Below are positions 57,749 to 64,000 of a DNA stretch of 64,000 nt, piece by piece. Position 1 is the first letter of the stretch. Each line of letters opens with the position of its first letter. Source of the DNA: Ampullaceana balthica (taxonomy: Eukaryota > Mollusca > Gastropoda > Lymnaeidae). A program made the translations under genes and the position numbers. The notes below the pieces were generated by a model. That model was not told where the DNA came from and ran no database searches. It saw only the letters and a list, made by a program, of their open reading frames with translations. The DNA lies in contig CALYLW010000287.1 of the NCBI GenBank assembly GCA_944989445.1, positions 310,001-374,000 of the forward strand, in the 5' to 3' direction.

Positions 57749-60700
57749 CAGCGGCGTAGCGTGGGTATGTGCCGCCAGGGGCAGAAAACAGGTTTGCGGA
57801 AAATTATGTTAACTATGTTGACGTTATAAAAATATATATTTCTTATTAGAAAGAAAGAAATCTTAAGGGACTATACATTTATATGTTGGTATTAAATACT
57901 CGAAGAAAAGCTTTCATTACTTTAAAAATAGTTTAAGTTTCCTGCGTTTCTTCATAGCACAATCTTTATTGTATAAATTGAATCTTGCCAGCCATACTAC
58001 GGTCAATAGCCAAAATTGCTAAAAGTTGGTAAATCTCGGTGTTTGCATTATTGATTGTAATTAACTTCTCATTAACTTAATTTGAAATAGGCTTTTCTCG
58101 CAGCTTTAATGAAAATTCTAAGAATGTTATTTTATTAGGAAGTGCTACTACGAGCTTAAATATCTTTAATAAACTTGAATAAATCAAGTGGGCTTGAATT
58201 CATAATTCATTTTTTCACCCCCTATGATAAAATAGCTTTTGAAAATGTTATGCTAGATACTTTGAATTTAAATGCTCTAACTCTAGCCTGAAGGCGAAAT
58301 TTCAAAGTCCAGTGGATTAGCTGGTGTACGAAAATCATATCTGTTTTACGATTTCTGTTAACTGCCAAAATCTCAAATGAATTTCTAAAGTAACCTCAGC
58401 TACAAATTTCTTCTCAACTTTTTTCTACATAACGTCGCTAAACAACAGCTTTGATCGCCAAAAATTTGCTTTCTTGTTCTTTGACTTCAAGGTTCCATTA
58501 AAATGATAAGGTCTACACATTAAATTGTAGCAAATGCCAAAGCATCCTATAAGTATTCCATTACATTCTCTGTGAGTAGCCTCTGTAAAGCATTCTTAGC
58601 ATTATAATTTGTAAATAATTTCGGGCATAATTGACTTTATAAAGAACATGTTCCAGATAGTAAATGTTTCCAAATGTCAATTTATAAAAAAAAGGAAATA
58701 AAATAAAAAGATTTCACTGTCGCTAGCAAAGTTCCTGCGTCTATTCGTGCGCCTGTTCCTGCTTTGAACTTGTCGTCTTCCTCACCAAACGAGAGAGCAA
58801 ATTATTGGCAACTAGTGGAAAAGCCTGCTAAGGCTCTCACACACGCATAGTTCGTGCGTTGTTTCGGTAATTGACGTTCTGTGCTAAAACAATGACGTCA
58901 TAAAATATTTTTTTACGGTGAAATCTTTAAATTTATTTATAATAATTTTGCGCGCCTTTCGACGGGGAGATACACGCATAGGAAGGGCGATTATGTATTA
59001 GATAATAATGTCCAACACTCTAACTCTAATAATAATTTTCTGCCACTTTCTTTTGTTTTACTTTTACAACAACGTTTTGTAGTTCTATTTAAAGATTCTA
59101 TTCTTTTTTTATCCGATTTCTCCCTTTTACTTTTCTATTTGCGAAAACGTTAGTAATGTTTAGCACTTGTTCATAAATCATAAGTACAATTTTTAATGGA
59201 TTTAGTTTATGCTAGTTGTTAATTCCTATAGATAAGCAATTTTTTTCATTATTATTTTTTATGATTAAGAAGAATAACCCATTTAAATAGGCAGAATTAT
59301 TTTTTCCACAAGAGGCACGATATCTTACACGCGTTAAAGTTATTCTCCAGGTAACCCGTCTCATCTCTTTCTTGGCGTGAGGTCCATGTCTAATTTGGAT
59401 AAGTTTATGTCAATATGTTGGACACTGTAAATCTCGCAAATCTGTATGTACGTGATTTATTTATATAAATTACGTTCATGAATGTTGTTAAAATTATTTT
59501 GGTTGTAATTGGAAATTAACGGATACGGCAATTTTCGTTTCTACCAGATGAGCGGCTGAAAAACTTGAATCAGTTATAATAACCAGCACATTAGTTTCGT
59601 GTTTGTATACTACTCCAGCCTCTTGATTTTTCAGTTCATTTGTATTAGTATCACAAGACTTATGGAATTTGAAGATTTGGCACTAGAAACGGTTCATGTA
59701 TATTAATACAGTTTCTTCATTTTTAACAAATTAATTTTTATCTTGGAGTTATTTTATTTTATTTAAAATTTATTTTAACGTTTCCCATTTCCATAAGCTA
59801 ATTAACAATGAGGAATTTGCCGCCCCAACAAGGTGCCGCCCCGGGCATTCGGTCGGCTTATATTTGAAGTTGTTTGGGTACGGTAATTTTCGCCTCTTAC
59901 AATAGAGATTTGAACAATCAATTAAGTTATCAGCCAATCAGTTTCACGATCTCATACTACTTATTAAGCCTCTTAGATTTTCATTTCATTAGCATAAGTA
60001 TCAGAATAATTTATATCCAACTAGCAGATCCGTCGTGCGTTGCAACGATCTCAGTAAAAAGGAATACATATAAATAAAAAAAGAAATCACATTAAGGGTC
60101 ACCGGACACATCAGTTTAACATATAAGGTTCGAAAATCTGTTCATTTCAATCAATTTCATAAAAAATATAAATATATTAATATATCTTTCACATAACGTG
60201 TAAAATTGAATGGTGAATACGATATTAAAAATTTAGTAAAAAACACATTTAGGGCCCCTAGCCCCTAGGAAATGGACATTAGGAGTTCGGTGCCCTATAG
60301 TAATTTAATATAGGCTCTTAAGATTTTATATACCAAGTTTGGTCAAAATCCAGTTATTTTCTCATTATCTAACACTTAAAATAATGTATATATACTTAAT
60401 ATAAGGAAAAAATACATTAAGGGGCCCCCGGGGCCCATTCGGTTCAAGATGTACATTTTAAAAACCTGTTCATTTAAATTCAGTTTCATCGTCGATATAT
60501 TTCTCTAGATCGTTAAAAACTGAGTGGGAAGAGTCTTAGAGTATACACACAAAAAGACATTTGGGGCCCCCGGCCCATTCGATTTAAGATGTAAATTTCA
60601 AAATGCGTTTCATTTTAATTCAGTTTCTTCATGGATATATTTCTCAAGATAGTTAAAAATAGAATGGAAAATAATTAAACAATCATATAGGAAAAAATAC

Positions 60701-61580
60701 ATTTGGGGCCCCCGGCCATAAACAATTTAACATTAGAAGTGCAGTGCCCTTTGTTACTTTAATATGGGCTATCAATTTTCTATATACAAAGTTTGGTTAA
60801 GATCCATTTATTAACTAAGTAGCTAACGCATAAACTAATTTTTATATAGCTCATATTAGCAAAAAATGACATTAAGGGCCCACGGCCCATTTAGTGCAAT
60901 ATGTCCAGTTTAAAACACCTGTTTATTTCAATCAATATCATAGTGGATATATTTCTCAAGATCTTTAATAATTGATTGGGGAATAAAATCTTAAACGTTT
61001 ATGAAAAACGACATTTTGGGCCCCCAGCCCCGAAGAAATGGACATTAGGAAATTACTGCCCTATAGTATTTCAATATTGGCTACCAAGTTGTTATATACA
61101 AAGTTTGGTTAAGACCCATCAATTTACCTAATAGCTAACGTTGAAGGGATTTTTATATAGCTCATATAAGTAAAAAACAACATTATGGGCCCCCGGAGCC
61201 CCAAGAGTGTTAAATTCATAAAATAAATTAGCCAGTTACCATTCCGGGAGCGTACTAAAGGGTCTTCGAAAGTTTCATGGTGATAGGATGACTGGTTTAG
61301 TCAGCTATAAAGGACATACATACATACTTTGTTTTATGTATCTATATATATGGAAGTTGAAGTTTTGGCATAAGAAACGTTGACAAGTTTTAGGAAAGTT
61401 TCTTATCCATTATAAATTTTATCAATTTCTTAGGGGTATTTATTTTATTTTGATAAAAATTTCGAAGTTATTAAATAAAAATCATTCTTAGAAGCTAATT
61501 AACGACCAAGAATTTTCCGCCCCTAACGAAGTGCCACCCAGCGTGAGTTGCCCCCCTTGCCCCCTCTCACTACGCCACTG
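57749..61580. mobile_element. Large non-autonomous hAT-like element
   Basis: Ends CAGCGGCGTAGCGTGGG and CTCACTACGCCACTG with a perfect 8-bp duplication GTCAGTAT (57741-57748, 61581-61588). The 3.8-kb interior is AT-rich with no recognisable transposase. The right subterminal region is duplicated: 59520-59845 resembles 59877-60017 plus 61353-61543, and a GGGCCCC repeat (60018-61352) sits within the second copy. Confidence 0.82.
60018..61352 (+). repeat. GGGCCCC-punctuated dispersed repeat, apparently full length
   Basis: Starts ACTAGCAGATCCGTCGTGCG, the same style of head as the ACTAGCG repeats at 30945 and 31718. It ends with AGTTTCATGGTGATAGG, a short CATA tail and TATATATGG. GC blocks lie at about 60250, 60423, 60562, 60704, 60875, 61017 and 61188, with spacings alternating near 171 and 142 bp. 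Noncoding. Confidence 0.75.
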
Positions 61581-62255
61581 GTCAGTATCAGTAAATCTTA
61601 GAACCCCAAATGCCAGTACCAGTAAATCATAGAAGACAAAATGCCAGTATCAGTAGGTCATGGAACACCAAAGGTCAGTACCAGTAGGTCATAGAAGACA
61701 AAATGCCAGTATCAGTAGTTCATGGAACATCAAATACCCGCATCAGTGGGGCAGGGAACACAAAAAGACCCACATCAGTGGGGCATGGAACACCAAAGAC
61801 CCACATCAGTAGGGCATGAAACACCAAAGACCCACATCAGTAGGGCATGGAACACCAAAGGTCAGCATCAGTAGGACATAGAACACAAAAGACCCACATC
61901 AATAGGCCATGGAACCCCAAAGAATCGCCTCAGTATGTCAGTTTACACCAAAGACCCACATCAGTAGGGCATGGAACACCAAAGACCCACATCAGTAGGG
62001 CATGGAATACCAAAGGTCAGCATCAGTAGGCCATGGAACACTAAAGAATCGCCTCAGTAGGCCAGTTTACACCAAAGACCCACATCAGTAGGGCATGGAA
62101 CACCAAAGGTCAGCATCAGTAGGGCATAGAACACAAAAGACCCACATCAATAGGCCATGGAACCCCAAGGAATCGCCTCAGTAGGTCAGTTTACACCAAA
62201 GACCCACATCAGTAGGGCATGGAACACCAAAGAATCGCCTCAGTAGGTCATGTAG

Positions 62256-62514
62256 AACCATAGCCTGCACTTAAAGATGTAATCCTAAGTTCAAGCGCAA
62301 ACATGTCGACTTGAACATAAATTTGATTTTCCGCAGGCTTCCGATGGCCGCAATGAACTTTTAACCGGGCCTCAGTTTGCCCACCTTGTGGTTAGCCCAA
62401 AACGCATTCATGAAAAAGCAATTAAATCAATAACTGTCTCATCTGCACAATGGCTTTAAGTGGCAGGATCCATGCGGATGGACCGATTAAGACTCAATCA
62501 AACAGCATGCATGC
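62256..62514. other. No recognisable feature
   Basis: Short mixed-composition spacer between two minisatellites. Confidence 0.5.
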
Positions 62515-62850
62515 AGACAGACGACACTACAACCTTGATTGACATCTGACAACCTTGGTAGACAGCCGAATTTTCAGAAAGACAGTGTATAACCCAGGAA
62601 AAAACAATGGAAAAGGAAGAAAGAGGATCGACATTCCAGATAGACAGACCATACAACCAAAAAGATGGCCGAAAAACACAGTTAGAAAGCCGACAACCTA
62701 AAATGAGAGCCGACAACCCAGATTGACATCCGACAACCCACATAGACAGCCGAAACCCGGATAGACAGCCGACAGCCTAAATTGACAGCCGACTACCAAG
62801 ATAGATAGCAGACAACCTAAATTGACAGCCGATAACCCAGAAAAAAGACC
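62515..62850. repeat. Degenerate 20-21 bp minisatellite
   Basis: Irregular repeats of GACAGCCGACAACCTAAATT with many substitutions and indels, the oldest-looking tandem array in the window. Confidence 0.8.
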
Positions 62851-63249
62851 GAAAAAAAAACAGCAATCAATGTGCATTTTTAGAATCGATTATTTTCTCA
62901 CGCCTCTAAGACTTGAATACACCGCGGCACTCTTACATGGAGCCACTTTCGTGTTTGTTTAAGTTGTTCTCTTATTAAATAATCAATTCCAAGCACACAA
63001 CAGAACAATATTTATTGCCCCGGGCCTGTACCTGTTCTATTTATAGAAGCTTCTGGGGGAATTTTAACCTTTAGAAATAGAATTTGATAAGTAATGTCAC
63101 GTTTACTCTTGTATACTTTGGTCACCTCAAGATGATCCCCCCCCCCAAACACACATAATTTTACCCAAATCCACGCTCAGTTGAGTTATTCCCGTGTGCT
63201 TATGTTATTACGTTTGCACATATTTCGCAACTGAAGTAGCAGGTGACAC
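62851..63249. other. No recognisable feature
   Basis: AT-rich with a C-tract at about 63138-63147. No gene recognised. Confidence 0.5.
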
Positions 63250-63546
63250 AGTGTTTGAGAAGCACATGTGTAGTCTGATCACAGTGTTTGAGAAGCACAT
63301 GTGTAGTCTGATCACAGTGTTTGAGAAGCACATGTGTAGTCTGATCACAGTGTTTGAGAAGCACACGTGTAGTCTGATCACAGTGTTTGAGAAGCACATG
63401 TGTAGTCTGATCACAGTGTTTGAGAAGCACATGTGTAGTCTGATCACAGTGTTTGAGAAGCACATGTGTAGTCTGATCACAGTGTTTGAGAAGCACATGT
63501 GTAGTCTGATCACAGTGTTTGAGAAGCACATGTGTAGTCTGATCAC
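63250..63546. repeat. 33-bp minisatellite, 9 copies
   Basis: Unit GTGTTTGAGAAGCACATGTG plus TAGTCTGATCACA, almost identical throughout (one ACGTGT variant). It is open on both strands because 33 is a multiple of three, which is an artefact. GTGTTTGAGAAGCAC resembles the CAGTGCTTCTCAAA end of the hAT MITEs, read in reverse. Confidence 0.96.
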
Positions 63547-64000
63547 CCTTGATAGATGTGTTAGGGTCGCATCTTAATGTCTCATAACTACAAGCGTTCT
63601 TTTAATATTAGATACCTCATAGTTTCAGTGTCCACTGACAGTTTCTTTGGATTGAAAAGTATACGTTCTGTGTGCGTCTTTGGTTGTGATTGTTGTGTTT
63701 AAAAAAAAATATGATTATTTTATGTATGTATTCATGTTTACTGTAAAATTTGTTGTTACACATGAAACTTATTTGTTTTACTTCTTCAAAATTATCTTCA
63801 AAGAGTTACGAGTATATTTAAGAACCAAACTGCTTGTCGCTAACAACTTGGGAACAAACAGAAGGGTTGACGTCAAAATAAGTTGTTTAACAAAGGATCA
63901 AACACCTTACGGTTTCACCCGTTCTGAGATGAATATGGATGGAGAATACGAACCGACCATGAATTTTACAGTCTACATCGGTATACCACGATATTGGCAC
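63547..64000. other. No recognisable feature
   Basis: AT-rich to the window end, with no credible frame or repeat. Confidence 0.5.

Larger units (their letters stand above)
55946..62255. repeat. 31-bp minisatellite split by two transposon insertions
   Basis: Array segments 55946-56092, 57700-57748 and 61581-62255 share the unit AAAGACCCACATCAGTAGGG plus CATGGAACACC (left units: CACCAAAGGCCAGTATCAG). They are separated by an LTR-like element and a hAT-like element. In the right segment the AGAATCGCCTCAG variant recurs at 61921, 62045 and 62169, a 124-bp (four-unit) higher-order spacing. Confidence 0.9.

Overview
This window looks like repeat-dominated nuclear DNA of an invertebrate animal, most plausibly a mollusc (perhaps a gastropod; this is inference). 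Supporting signs are tRNA-derived SINEs, LINE tails, hAT transposons with 8-bp target duplications, LTR-like elements, long microsatellites and many minisatellites in an AT-rich background. I found no complete, credible host protein gene and no functional tRNA or rRNA. Almost all long open frames are stop-free minisatellites. The real coding remnants are all transposon-derived: a BED zinc finger (3690-3886, minus), a LINE reverse transcriptase tail (12717-13460, plus) and a broken hAT transposase (41695-42810, plus).

Layout. 1-3250: a GGGCCCC-punctuated repeat ending in a 300-bp CATA microsatellite, a LINE tail and a 26-bp minisatellite. 3247-13520: a decayed hAT-like element, a tRNA-Val-like SINE, then a 6.8-kb array of about 490-580 bp transposon-like units with a five-unit higher-order period, ended by a LINE fragment. 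13520-18740: mostly featureless. 18737-27254: a 39-bp minisatellite split by a GGGGCCGTCC-ended element that carries a solo LTR and a hAT MITE, a 3-kb cluster of the GGGCCCC repeat, and a second GGGGCCGTCC element with the same MITE. 27430-32520: 26-, 23- and 12-bp minisatellites, a repeat pair, a LINE tail and two further hAT MITEs. 36137-44120: an intact MITE-like element, several minisatellites, then a second copy of that MITE-like element containing four nested levels of transposon. 44500-55900: sparse sequence with seven tandem arrays and a distant relative of the 5.9-12.7 kb array unit. 55946-62255: a 31-bp minisatellite split by an LTR-like element (with a SINE inside) and a 3.8-kb hAT-like element (with a GGGCCCC repeat inside). 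62515-63546: two last minisatellites.

The elements interact as a dated stratigraphy. Insertions present in one copy and absent from the matching site of another copy give relative ages. The SINE shares its 3' tail with the LINE copies, which suggests LINE-driven SINE mobilisation. Transposons repeatedly landed inside tandem arrays, so target duplications and empty sites can be read directly.
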